Source: Hydrococcus rivularis NIES-593
GTDB taxonomy: Bacteria > Cyanobacteriota > Cyanobacteriia > Cyanobacteriales > Microcystaceae
Assembly (NCBI RefSeq): GCF_001904635.1
Contig: NZ_MRCB01000001.1
Span: 186,001-250,000, forward strand
Length of the DNA: 64,000 nt
Reading direction: 5' to 3'
Part shown: one piece after another, positions 55,004-62,760 of the stretch
Layout of the letters: the number at the start of each line of letters is the position of its first letter
Numbering within the stretch: the stretch's first letter is position 1
Made by a program: the position numbers and the translations under genes
The notes under the pieces: generated by a model
Database searches by the model: none
Told to the model about the DNA's origin: nothing
What the model saw: only the letters and a program-made list of their open reading frames with translations

Positions 55004-55091
55004 TCGCCGTTGTGCTGGAAGTGCAAGGTACTCCGCCAAGTGAGCGGCGGAGCCTGAAAAGCACTTCGTCAATTCCAGCGGCGTGCGGCGA
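55004..55091. repeat. Nested palindromic element
   Basis: Three nested pairs: TCGCCG/CGGCGA (outer), GCTGGAA/TTCCAGC overlapping GAAGTGC/GCACTTC (middle) and CTCCGCC/GGCGGAG (inner). The ATTTTGGATTGGG tail follows, as at 19904-19990. Confidence 0.65.
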
Positions 55092-55139
55092 CTGCGTTCC
55101 GCAGATTTTGGATTGGGAAGTAGTTAATGGTTAGTAGTT

Positions 55140-55254
55140 ATACCAATTTTCAGGTTTTCGCGCTCGACATTCTTCTCCCCTCTCCCAAATAGGGAGAGGG
55201 GTTGGGGGTGAGGGCGATCGACCATCTCTGTCATTAATGAATGAACAATGGTAT
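55140..55254. mobile_element. 115-bp MITE-like element, copy 2
   Basis: Same ends (ATACCAATTTTCA; right end AACAATGGTAT) and length as copy 1 at 51641. Differences are scattered single bases, e.g. the loop of the inner palindrome and GCGCTCGAC versus GCGATCGAC. Confidence 0.75.
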
Positions 55255-55376
55255 TAATGGTATTAGTAGTTAATTGTCTCCCTTGTCCCCAACTCTCCCA
55301 ACTCTCCCAACTCCCCACACCCCAGTTCCCCCGTCGCAGAAGTCTCCCTTTTGTTCCATCCTTTTTCTAAAAAGTT

Positions 55377-56657
55377 TTAATTAAATTTAGCAATAGCTTT
55401 GGCTTTCTTGGCAATTTGTTTTTCCCAAATCGCGAGCAAATTTTGTACGGTTTTATCCCAACTGTTGTATTCTTCAATATATTGCCTTCCTTTGGCTCCC
55501 ATTTCTTGTCGCAGGGCAGGATTTTCTACCAGCGTTTTGAGCTTATTCGCAAAATCGTTTGCATCTTGTGGGGCAAACAAAAATCCATTCCAACCATCTC
55601 GAACGTCTTGCGGTATTCCTCCAGCGCGAGGAGCTAAGATGGGTAGTCCAGAGGCTAAAGCTTCTATAATAGTCAGCGCTCGATTTTCCTTTTCCGAAGT
55701 CGTGACATAGATGTCGCTATTGGCTAAAAGGGCGGGGATTCGTTCGGGGGAAACTCTGCCAAGAAGATGGGTGTGGGGAAGCAAGGATTTTAGTCGGCTA
55801 GCAATTTCCTCTCGCATGGGACCGTCGCCTATAATCAGAAGCGCGATGTCTTGGGGATTTATGTATCGCGCTGCTTTGGGAAAGGCAGAGATAGTAAAGT
55901 TCCAGCCTTTATCCGGCGTTAGACGTCCTAAAAAAACTAATTTTACCTTGCGATCGCACTCGCTTAAGCCAAAATTCTTCTTAAAAAATCCTTCTTCGCG
56001 CAGATGGGGAGTAAATTTATCGGGATCGAAACCGTTTAAATTTTCGTAGATCGTATTTTTAATACCAATTTCGATCAGTTTTTGATGGATGACGGTATTG
56101 TGAATCAGGGTAGCGTCATAGGCATTGTAAACCCAGCAGAGGAATTTTTTAAACAGGAATTTTACGAACGCCATAGCCCAATCGGGCAAAGCAACTGTCA
56201 TACCGCCGATGGGAAAAGCGGCAAAATCGTCGAGATATTCTAAAAAATTAGTTCTAAAAAAACCGACGCAGGGAATGCCAGCTTTTTTTGCATAATCGAT
56301 GCCAGGAATGCGCCAAAATCCGACGCATAAGCGTTCTGGTTCGTCAACGTGGACAATATCGGGTTTAAACTTTTCTAATTCTTGTCGGAGCGTTTGGTAA
56401 GAATTGCGACTAACATTTCGCTCGAAGTCTAAGTCTACAAAAGGCGTACTCTCTAGATTAATAACTCTCACGCCGGGTAAAATTTCGCCCGTGTAGTCTT
56501 TCCAATTTGGGTAAATGTGTGCCAACGCGCTGTAATCGGGACAGAATAATAGAACCTGATGTCCCCACTGACTCAGCTTTTGCAGTCTGTAGAGTCCGCT
56601 AACCGTCACTCCATCAACAACAGGGAGAAAGCCAGAGGTAATAATCGCAATTTTCAT
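55377..56657 (-). CDS. Glycosyltransferase family 4
   Basis: 426 residues, GT-B fold. N-terminal acceptor domain (IAIITSGFLPVVDGVTVSGL; DIVHVDEPERLCVG) and C-terminal donor domain (LVFLGRLTPDKGWNFTI, then EKENRALTIIEALASGLPI with the E-x7-E motif). The acceptor is likely a lipid or sugar; the enzyme resembles SqdX-type and mannosyltransferase members, not distinguishable here. No sqdB is nearby. It precedes no operon partner of clear function; the MFS gene lies upstream on the same strand. Confidence 0.88.
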   Translation of the reverse strand: MKIAIITSGFLPVVDGVTVSGLYRLQKLSQWGHQVLLFCPDYSALAHIYPNWKDYTGEILPGVRVINLESTPFVDLDFERNVSRNSYQTLRQELEKFKPDIVHVDEPERLCVGFWRIPGIDYAKKAGIPCVGFFRTNFLEYLDDFAAFPIGGMTVALPDWAMAFVKFLFKKFLCWVYNAYDATLIHNTVIHQKLIEIGIKNTIYENLNGFDPDKFTPHLREEGFFKKNFGLSECDRKVKLVFLGRLTPDKGWNFTISAFPKAARYINPQDIALLIIGDGPMREEIASRLKSLLPHTHLLGRVSPERIPALLANSDIYVTTSEKENRALTIIEALASGLPILAPRAGGIPQDVRDGWNGFLFAPQDANDFANKLKTLVENPALRQEMGAKGRQYIEEYNSWDKTVQNLLAIWEKQIAKKAKAIAKFN

Positions 56658-56697
56658 CGAGTAACTTGACTAAATTGGGCTAGCAATCGAGTATAAA

Positions 56698-58017
56698 TTA
56701 AATCGTCGATCGCGCTTTAACCATTGCAAGAGCCGCATCTCCTTCATCGGGTAACTCGGCTTCTATGCGCCTCAGTTGAGGCAGTTGACAGACAACCAGC
56801 GTGACAAAAATCAGGATGCTTCCCATCGCGAATAACAGAAGTCTAATTTCTTGTCCCATTCCCGTACCGATGAGTCTACCAATACCAGTGGTTAAGAAAC
56901 CATCGGAAGCCACAAACGGACTGATGACGCGCTCTACTAAAGGACCAGCAATGACATAGGCTAGGATGGAGAGCGATCGCTCTAGAGCTTGCTGTAAGGC
57001 AAAGATCCGACCTTGTAAGCCGAGAGGGATTTTGCTCTGCCAAATAGCGCGATTGCAACTGATAATAATCGGTTGAGCGAATAAATAAGCAAAAATGCCC
57101 AGAGCAGCAAGATAGAGAGAAGCATCCAAGCTTCCCAATAGCAAAGCCATTCCCTGTACGGGAACGAAAGCAAAAATGCCGTAAATTCGTCGTTGAGGTC
57201 CTCCCCAAATGCTGATGGTCAAACCGCCGAGAAGCATCCCGCAACCGCCAATCGAGAGAACGCGACCGAGATCGGCACTAGAGGAGAAATCTAAAATAAA
57301 GGGCCAGAATAAAACCTCAAGCATTCCCATGGTGAAATAAATCATCGCCACGTAGCTCGTTAAGCCGAGTAAGCTAGGTTTAGCGAGGATGTAGTGCCAG
57401 CCAGAAACGATCTCTTGCCATAGTCGTTGTGACTCGATTGGATAGGTAGAAGCAGTTTTGAGAGTGGGGAAGCGAACTAATAGCAAGGTGAAGGCGGCAA
57501 CGGTAAAGGTACAGAAATCAATCAGGAGAACGCCCTTGAGGGCGACGAGTTCGATTAAGAAACCTGCAACGAACGGGGCAGCAATCTTGGCGATCGCTTT
57601 GGAAATTTGTACCATACCATTAGCGCGGCTGAGGTGTTCGTTGGGAACGAGTTGTCCGATTGCAGCCGTATAAGCGGGGATCTGAAAGGCATCGGCAAAA
57701 GAGACAACCATCACGACTAGATAGATATGCCAAACTTGCAAGCTATTCGTCCATAACAGCCCCATGACCGTCAAGGTGCTAATTCCTGCCGCCAAATCGC
57801 TCAAAATCATTGCCCAACGGCGATCCCAGCGGTCTATTATCGCTCCGGCAAAGGGAGAGACGAGCAGATTGGGAAGGTACATGCACAAAACCACAAAAGC
57901 AAACTGGGTTAATGACTCCGTTTGCTGATACACCCAGACGCCGAGAGCAAATTCGGTTAGTTTGGAACCTAATAAAGAGACAACTTGTCCTATCCAAATG
58001 AAAAGAAAAGTTCGCAT
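56698..58017 (-). CDS. MFS transporter (MFS_3 type exporter)
   Basis: 439 residues with about twelve membrane helices. The MFS signature between helices 2 and 3 is present in the form GAIIDRWDRRWAMIL. The protein resembles the MFS_3 group (EntS- and macrolide-efflux-like). Substrate unknown. The gene is 40 bases upstream of the glycosyltransferase gene on the same strand, so they may be cotranscribed. Confidence 0.88.
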   Translation of the reverse strand: MRTFLFIWIGQVVSLLGSKLTEFALGVWVYQQTESLTQFAFVVLCMYLPNLLVSPFAGAIIDRWDRRWAMILSDLAAGISTLTVMGLLWTNSLQVWHIYLVVMVVSFADAFQIPAYTAAIGQLVPNEHLSRANGMVQISKAIAKIAAPFVAGFLIELVALKGVLLIDFCTFTVAAFTLLLVRFPTLKTASTYPIESQRLWQEIVSGWHYILAKPSLLGLTSYVAMIYFTMGMLEVLFWPFILDFSSSADLGRVLSIGGCGMLLGGLTISIWGGPQRRIYGIFAFVPVQGMALLLGSLDASLYLAALGIFAYLFAQPIIISCNRAIWQSKIPLGLQGRIFALQQALERSLSILAYVIAGPLVERVISPFVASDGFLTTGIGRLIGTGMGQEIRLLLFAMGSILIFVTLVVCQLPQLRRIEAELPDEGDAALAMVKARSTI

Positions 58018-58353
58018 AAATAAGGCAGCTCGCTAAGAGCGAATCCCAATATTTTTTCAGAGGAAAAAGCTGAGTCTTAATTTTATCCCCAATTTATTGC
58101 TTCTCAATTTATCATCCGATATCTATTTAGGCTAGAGATTGCTCGGTTCGTTCCGCCCGATCCCGCTATGGCAGGAACAAATCCTCCTGGCTCCATCGTC
58201 TCTAGCTATCGACGATCGCGCGTCTAGCTTGGCGAAACTTGTTTTTCTCGCTGACTGCTTGCCGCGATCGACGATTAGATAACAGTTTTTAGCAATATTG
58301 ATTCAACGAGAGGACGGTCGATCTAGAGTGGATTTAGAAACCTCTATCCAAAA
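58018..58353. other. Intergenic region upstream of the MFS gene
   Basis: 336 bases between divergent genes. Contains two HIP1-like GCGATCG sites and CGACGATCGCGCGTC. No gene, RNA or strong promoter recognised. Confidence 0.4.
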
Positions 58354-58683
58354 ATGCTTATGAGTTCTCAAAATAACTCCGATTGGGAGCGCAAATTTCA
58401 AGATGTAGAAGTTGAAGTCGATCCCGATTCTTCCCCGTCCTCTGTCAATTCAACGAACGCTTCTGGGGAGATAGAAAACGCCTTTAACCGGATCAAAGTA
58501 TGGTTCGACGGTCTACCGCCTGCTGGGAGATTAATCGTAACCCTTGTCGCGCTGACGATCGCGTTTTCCATTGTGAGTACTATTTTTCAGATAGTCACCT
58601 CTCTATTGAGTACCGCTGTCTTTGCCGTCATTCTCTATCTGGTTTACAGGTTCTTGACGACTTCCCGTTCTCCCAACCAGTGA
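58354..58683 (+). CDS. Small membrane protein, cyanobacterial hypothetical
   Basis: 109 residues: polar N-terminal half with Ser/Asp runs (DPDSSPSSVNSTNASGEIE), an amphipathic segment (NAFNRIKVWFDGLPPAGRL), then two closely spaced membrane helices (LIVTLVALTIAFSIVST and LLSTAVFAVILYLVYRF). No family name recognised. ATG 58354 or 58360 starts it. Function unknown; the downstream gap is G-rich repeats. Confidence 0.65.
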   Translation: MLMSSQNNSDWERKFQDVEVEVDPDSSPSSVNSTNASGEIENAFNRIKVWFDGLPPAGRLIVTLVALTIAFSIVSTIFQIVTSLLSTAVFAVILYLVYRFLTTSRSPNQ

Positions 58684-58812
58684 TTGGAGAGATGGGAAGT
58701 ATGGGGAGTGTGGGGGGAGTTGGGAGAGTTGGGAGAGTTGGGGACAAGGGAGAAGGAGAACAAGACCGACTACTAAGCAATAACGAATGACAAATGACAA
58801 AAGACTTTTGAC
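58684..58812. repeat. G-run and ATGACAA low-complexity repeats
   Basis: GGGAAGTATGGGGAGTGTGG and tandem GTTGGGAGA units, then AATGACAAATGACAAAAGAC. The G-rich part matches the C-rich block at 55281-55324 in reverse orientation over about 45 bases. At least four G-runs could form a G-quadruplex on the plus strand. Confidence 0.7.
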
Positions 58813-58866
58813 CAATCCAAAATCCAACGTCCAAAATTCAAAATCGAATCACTGATAACTGAATTT

Positions 58867-61080
58867 ATGGCTAGCCCACCCATCAAAAGAGGTAAAGATC
58901 GAGCTAAAGGAAAACCAATTTATCTGTTGTTACTACAAGCCATTCCCCTGCTTCCAAGACGCTTGGCAGCATGGACGCTAGAAGTTTATCTAGTGGCTGC
59001 TAGCGCGGTTATCCCCTATAGCCTCGGCGTTTACATCGAATCTCATTCGAGTGCCGATCGCGTGCCGCTCAACCCCGTGCTAGCCAACGCAGAGAAAGCG
59101 ATCGCGCAGACTTTGGGATTGCCTCGCCGTCAGAGTCAACCCGAAGTTGCTCCTTTAACCAATTTGTTGTGGTGGGTCGCCTTAACTAGCCCCGTCGTCC
59201 TGACGAGCTGGCAGCTCTATATTTTGGGCAAAACCGGTCAAACTTTACCCAAGCGCTGGTTTGGCGTGCGAGCGATCGCCGATTCTGGTAAACCACCCGG
59301 TTTATTGCGGGCAGTCGTGCGCGAAGGAGCAGGTAAATGGGGATTGCCCTTGGGAACCGCTTACTTGCTCTGGCGATACTCTGGGGCATTTCCCAATTTG
59401 GGACTGCTGGCGGGGTTGGCAGGAGTCGCGATCGCGATCGAAGGCGGAATCCTTTTGCGCTCTTCTCGCCGTCGTCCCCTGCACGACCGAGTTGCCAAAA
59501 CCGTTGTCGTCGATATCCAAGCTTCCTCCCGCCGCCAGCGCGTTCGACCGCCCAATCGGTCTGTAACGGTAGAAGTCAAGCCTTATAACCCCAAAGCGAT
59601 CGCAGACAACAGCCATCGCCGTCTGCCTCCAGATGTCCTCAATGCCGTCGTCCTGCCGCCAGAGAGCGAGGAACGTCAAAAGGGATTTTGGTTGTGGATG
59701 CGCCAACATCCAGGGACGACTTTGTTAATTTTTACCTTGGCAGGGATGAGTTTCGTGTTGGCGACCTTTGTCGTCACGCAAGTTTACATTCAAGACAAGG
59801 CAGATCGGCGACAGTCTGAAGCGGACAAGAATGAAGCGTTTCTGACGCTGGTCGATCGCTTGAGTTCCACTGCGACCGATCCCTTGGAGGAACGCAAGTC
59901 GGTTATTCTGGCAATGGCAAGACTCGACGATCCTCGCGCCCTTTCCTTACTGGTCGATTTATTGGGACAGGAAACCAATCCGGCTTTAATGGATGCGATT
60001 GGACGAGCCATGGAAAGTGTGGGCTTGAAGGCACTACCCGCCCTGCGGCAGTTAAATCAATCTCTATCCAACCAGCTTCAATCGCTTTCTCTTGAGAATG
60101 CCCCACAAGAACGACGGTTGGTTGCCTTGCGCCTGAGAGCGACGAAAGGAGCGATCGCTCGCTTGCTCGTTCTCTCTAGCGGTCGGCTTAGCAGCGCCGA
60201 TCTCCAGCGCATCGATCTCGGCGGGATGGTAACGGAATCTAGCGATTTTGCTTTAATTTTAGATCGAGCCGACTTATCGGGGGCGAATTTGCGCAGCGCA
60301 CTTTTAAGTCAAGCCAGCTTTCGGGGCACTATCTTCGCCAGTGCTGGAGAAGATAGGCTTTTGAGTACGTTCGACGATGCGATCGCCGATCTCAGCGGTG
60401 CCGACCTTAGAGAAGCCAATTTGGCAGAAGCCTTTTTAAGCGATGTTCCTCTCCAAGGCGCGAATTTAATGCTAGCGACGCTCAACCGCACCAATTTATC
60501 TCGCGCTCAACTGCTAGAAACCAATCTCAGCAGCGCACAACTGCTAGAAACCAATCTAACTGAGGCGGATTTAGAAGGCGCCAGTTTAACGGGGGCAGAT
60601 TTGGCGGAATCGACCTTCGTTCGCGCCAATCTTCGACGAGCCAAATTAGGTCGGGTTCGGGCGCTAGGGGCAAATTTTGCTTCGGCTAATCTGTTTCAAT
60701 CTGACTGGAGTGGTTCGGATTTGTCTGAGGTCAATTTTAGCCAAGCCAATCTCGAAAGCGCAGATTTGAGTTCGACTCAGTTGGCAGGAGCCAATTTACA
60801 GAAGGCTCAATTGCAAAATGCTAACCTCGCTAACGCCAATCTCGGCAATGCCGATTTGCGAGGCGCTAATTTAGCCAGAGCTAATTTTCAAGGCGTTTTG
60901 TTTGTCACTCATCCCTCCACCAGTTCCGAACCATTTCTGAACGCTTCCTCTTCCGTCGAATCAAAAGCGAATATCGAGGGAGTCGATTTTACAGACGTGA
61001 AAAATTTAAGCGATAGTCAAATTAATTTTATTTGCACTAATGGCGGCTATCATCCTCGGTGTTCGATAAAACCAAAATAA
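58867..61080 (+). CDS. RDD-domain, HEAT-like and pentapeptide-repeat membrane protein
   Basis: 737 residues. N-terminal RDD domain with several membrane helices (about 20-200; GQTLPKRWFGVRAI), then a basic linker, one more helix (TTLLIFTLAGMSFVLATFVV, about 280), a HEAT-like helical part (LEERKSVILAMARLDDPRAL), and finally about 40 pentapeptide repeats A(D/N)LXX from about 450 to 690 forming a right-handed quadrilateral beta-helix (SGADLREANLAEA and similar). Membrane-bound pentapeptide proteins are frequent in cyanobacteria; function unknown. Start ATG 58867. Confidence 0.85.
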   Translation: MASPPIKRGKDRAKGKPIYLLLLQAIPLLPRRLAAWTLEVYLVAASAVIPYSLGVYIESHSSADRVPLNPVLANAEKAIAQTLGLPRRQSQPEVAPLTNLLWWVALTSPVVLTSWQLYILGKTGQTLPKRWFGVRAIADSGKPPGLLRAVVREGAGKWGLPLGTAYLLWRYSGAFPNLGLLAGLAGVAIAIEGGILLRSSRRRPLHDRVAKTVVVDIQASSRRQRVRPPNRSVTVEVKPYNPKAIADNSHRRLPPDVLNAVVLPPESEERQKGFWLWMRQHPGTTLLIFTLAGMSFVLATFVVTQVYIQDKADRRQSEADKNEAFLTLVDRLSSTATDPLEERKSVILAMARLDDPRALSLLVDLLGQETNPALMDAIGRAMESVGLKALPALRQLNQSLSNQLQSLSLENAPQERRLVALRLRATKGAIARLLVLSSGRLSSADLQRIDLGGMVTESSDFALILDRADLSGANLRSALLSQASFRGTIFASAGEDRLLSTFDDAIADLSGADLREANLAEAFLSDVPLQGANLMLATLNRTNLSRAQLLETNLSSAQLLETNLTEADLEGASLTGADLAESTFVRANLRRAKLGRVRALGANFASANLFQSDWSGSDLSEVNFSQANLESADLSSTQLAGANLQKAQLQNANLANANLGNADLRGANLARANFQGVLFVTHPSTSSEPFLNASSSVESKANIEGVDFTDVKNLSDSQINFICTNGGYHPRCSIKPK

Positions 61081-61324
61081 GCTCAGATCTCTGACTTTCA
61101 ATCAAAAGCGATCGCGTTTTGTCAATATTTGATGACTTTTTGAAATCCCTTTGCTGACTGCTGTTTTTCTTGACAGGTAAGGGAGCAGTCTATATCAATC
61201 GAGAAATTGATAACAAAATGTAGTTTAATATACAGCAGAAATTCATTTTCTTGCTCACGCGAATTGGATTATATTGGACGTAGGTAATTAGTCATATGCC
61301 TTGTTCTTTTATATGAAACCTCCT

Positions 61325-61567
61325 ATGAGTATTAACACCCTACCATCGCCTGCCTCAAATCATTATTCGCTCCAGACGCTTAAAGATGAAGCTCGTCATC
61401 TGGTAGAGAAGGGAGTCCTTAGCCGTCAGCAGCCGATTTACACGCTTTGCCAGTACATTCCCGCTCGCGAGTGGGTAGGTGTTGAATGCGAGCTAGACAG
61501 GTGCAATTTTTTATTGCGCGATCGCATTGGAGATTTAATTGCTTGCGAAGTCTGGGAAAACGACTAA
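61325..61567 (+). CDS. DUF4327 family protein, copy 1
   Basis: 80 residues from ATG 61325; in-frame earlier starts exist at 61301 and 61313, but the chosen one aligns with copy 2 in length and context (CCTCCTATGAGT versus TTCCTATGAGT). Shares LQTLKDEARHLVEKG, QPIYTLCQYIPAREWV, LLRDRIGDL and WEND with copy 2. Cys residues: one in TLCQY and two in CELDRC. Function unknown; the family is restricted largely to cyanobacteria. Confidence 0.82.
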   Translation: MSINTLPSPASNHYSLQTLKDEARHLVEKGVLSRQQPIYTLCQYIPAREWVGVECELDRCNFLLRDRIGDLIACEVWEND

Positions 61568-61838
61568 CCCTTAAAGTTCAAGCTCTGCCGATCTTTGTCG
61601 AACACTTTAGAAAAACTACCGTTATTAGTCTTGAATAGACCATAGATAGCCCTAGTCTAACTGACTAGAGCATATATTTTCTCTTACGTGTTTGTAAAGA
61701 AAAAAATCAATCCTGTAACTTTTGTTTAAAAATCTCCGAAAATTGTAACTAAGGATACAGCAGAAAAATGATTGTTTGATAGTCCGATTCGATTATTATT
61801 AACTTTAGCCCCTACTTAACGAAAAAGTCAGGCTTCCT

Positions 61839-62081
61839 ATGAGTACTGGTACGTTATCTACCTCTCAACCCACTCGTTATACCATTGAAGTCATTAGAGA
61901 AGAGGCTCGTCAACTGGTAGAAAAAGGAATTATTAGCCGCAAACAGCCTATCTATACCCTCTGCCAATATATTCCCGCTCGCGAGTGGGTATGCGTGGAG
62001 TGCGAGTTGGAACAATGCGACTATTTGCTGCGCGATCGCATCGGCGATCTTTTAAGCCATCAGAGCTGGGAAAACGATTAA
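61839..62081 (+). CDS. DUF4327 family protein, copy 2
   Basis: 80 residues, tandem paralog of the preceding gene, 271 bases downstream. Shares the core QPIYTLCQYIPAREWV and LLRDRIGDL, but has CVECELEQC where copy 1 has GVECELDRC, giving one more cysteine. A gap of 271 bases and its own upstream region suggest independent transcription. Function unknown. Confidence 0.85.
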   Translation: MSTGTLSTSQPTRYTIEVIREEARQLVEKGIISRKQPIYTLCQYIPAREWVCVECELEQCDYLLRDRIGDLLSHQSWEND

Positions 62082-62175
62082 GAGTTTTGACTAGAAAAAC
62101 CAGATTTTGTTTCTAAAAAAGAAACGGGATCAAAAAAATTTAATCCCCAAACGATTTGTTTTATGAGGGCAGGCA

Positions 62176-62526
62176 TCAAGTTTGCCCTAAATTGTCTAAA
62201 TACCTCTCCACATCTTCAATGAGGCGAGTTAGTTCTGCTTCCGTCATCAGTCGCACGCGATCGTCGCGAACGGTTAGAAGCACTTTAGCAGCAAAGGGAC
62301 TGGGGTAAATATTGGGATTGCAGAAAACTTCTAAAAAAACATCGCCAGTGTAGCGGTATTCCATAGACTTTTGGGGAGTCGGCCTACCGCCACTAGAAGT
62401 ATTAACCGCGATCGCTTTGAGACTTTGCATTAAGCGATCGATCTCCTGCTTCAATTTTCTAGCTGCTTCAGGGGTAAAACTAAACGAGACCGAACCTTGG
62501 ACGAGATTAAGCGTTATCTGAGTCAT
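62176..62526 (-). CDS. Hypothetical protein, cyanobacterial
   Basis: 116 residues from ATG 62526 (longer frame from 62565). Sequence begins MTQITLNLVQGSVSFSFTPEAARKL (first 20 typical beta-strand/helix), has a YTGDVFLEVFCNP stretch and ends in a helix, RLIEDVERYLDNLGQT. Mixed alpha/beta, soluble, no motif recognised. Convergent with the DUF4327 pair; a small AGGGCA/TGCCCT hairpin overlaps its stop. Confidence 0.6.
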   Translation of the reverse strand: MTQITLNLVQGSVSFSFTPEAARKLKQEIDRLMQSLKAIAVNTSSGGRPTPQKSMEYRYTGDVFLEVFCNPNIYPSPFAAKVLLTVRDDRVRLMTEAELTRLIEDVERYLDNLGQT

Positions 62527-62637
62527 GAGAATGTATCCAAGTACGCCAAGCCTAACAAAAGACAATCTCTAGGGATTTAGCATTGTATCGCTTGTTGTCT
62601 GCCCTATTAATTAATCTTTGTAACGAAACCTTCAAAG

Positions 62638-62653
62638 TACTACATTTGTAGTA
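62638..62653. promoter_or_regulatory. Perfect 16-bp palindrome upstream of typA
   Basis: TACTACA-TT-TGTAGTA: 7-bp arms with a two-base spacer, about 108 bases before the typA start. An operator-like size and position; no regulator can be named (it is not GTA-N8-TAC). Confidence 0.45.
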
Positions 62654-62760
62654 AATTTTGGCTGTCACTCAAGAAGGCTTTACAATAACAGGCTATTTTT
62701 TAGATAGAATTATTAAGAAATCTATACTTCTCAATACATAACTTTTAACCCATAGTTCCT

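Larger units (their letters stand above)
54957..55376. other. Repeat-rich intergenic region after lspA
   Basis: 420 bases composed almost wholly of repeats: a large palindrome (55004-55091), the recurrent ATTTTGGATTGGG tail, the second 115-bp MITE-like copy, and a C-rich low-complexity stretch matching 58693-58750 in inverted orientation. No gene. Confidence 0.7.
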
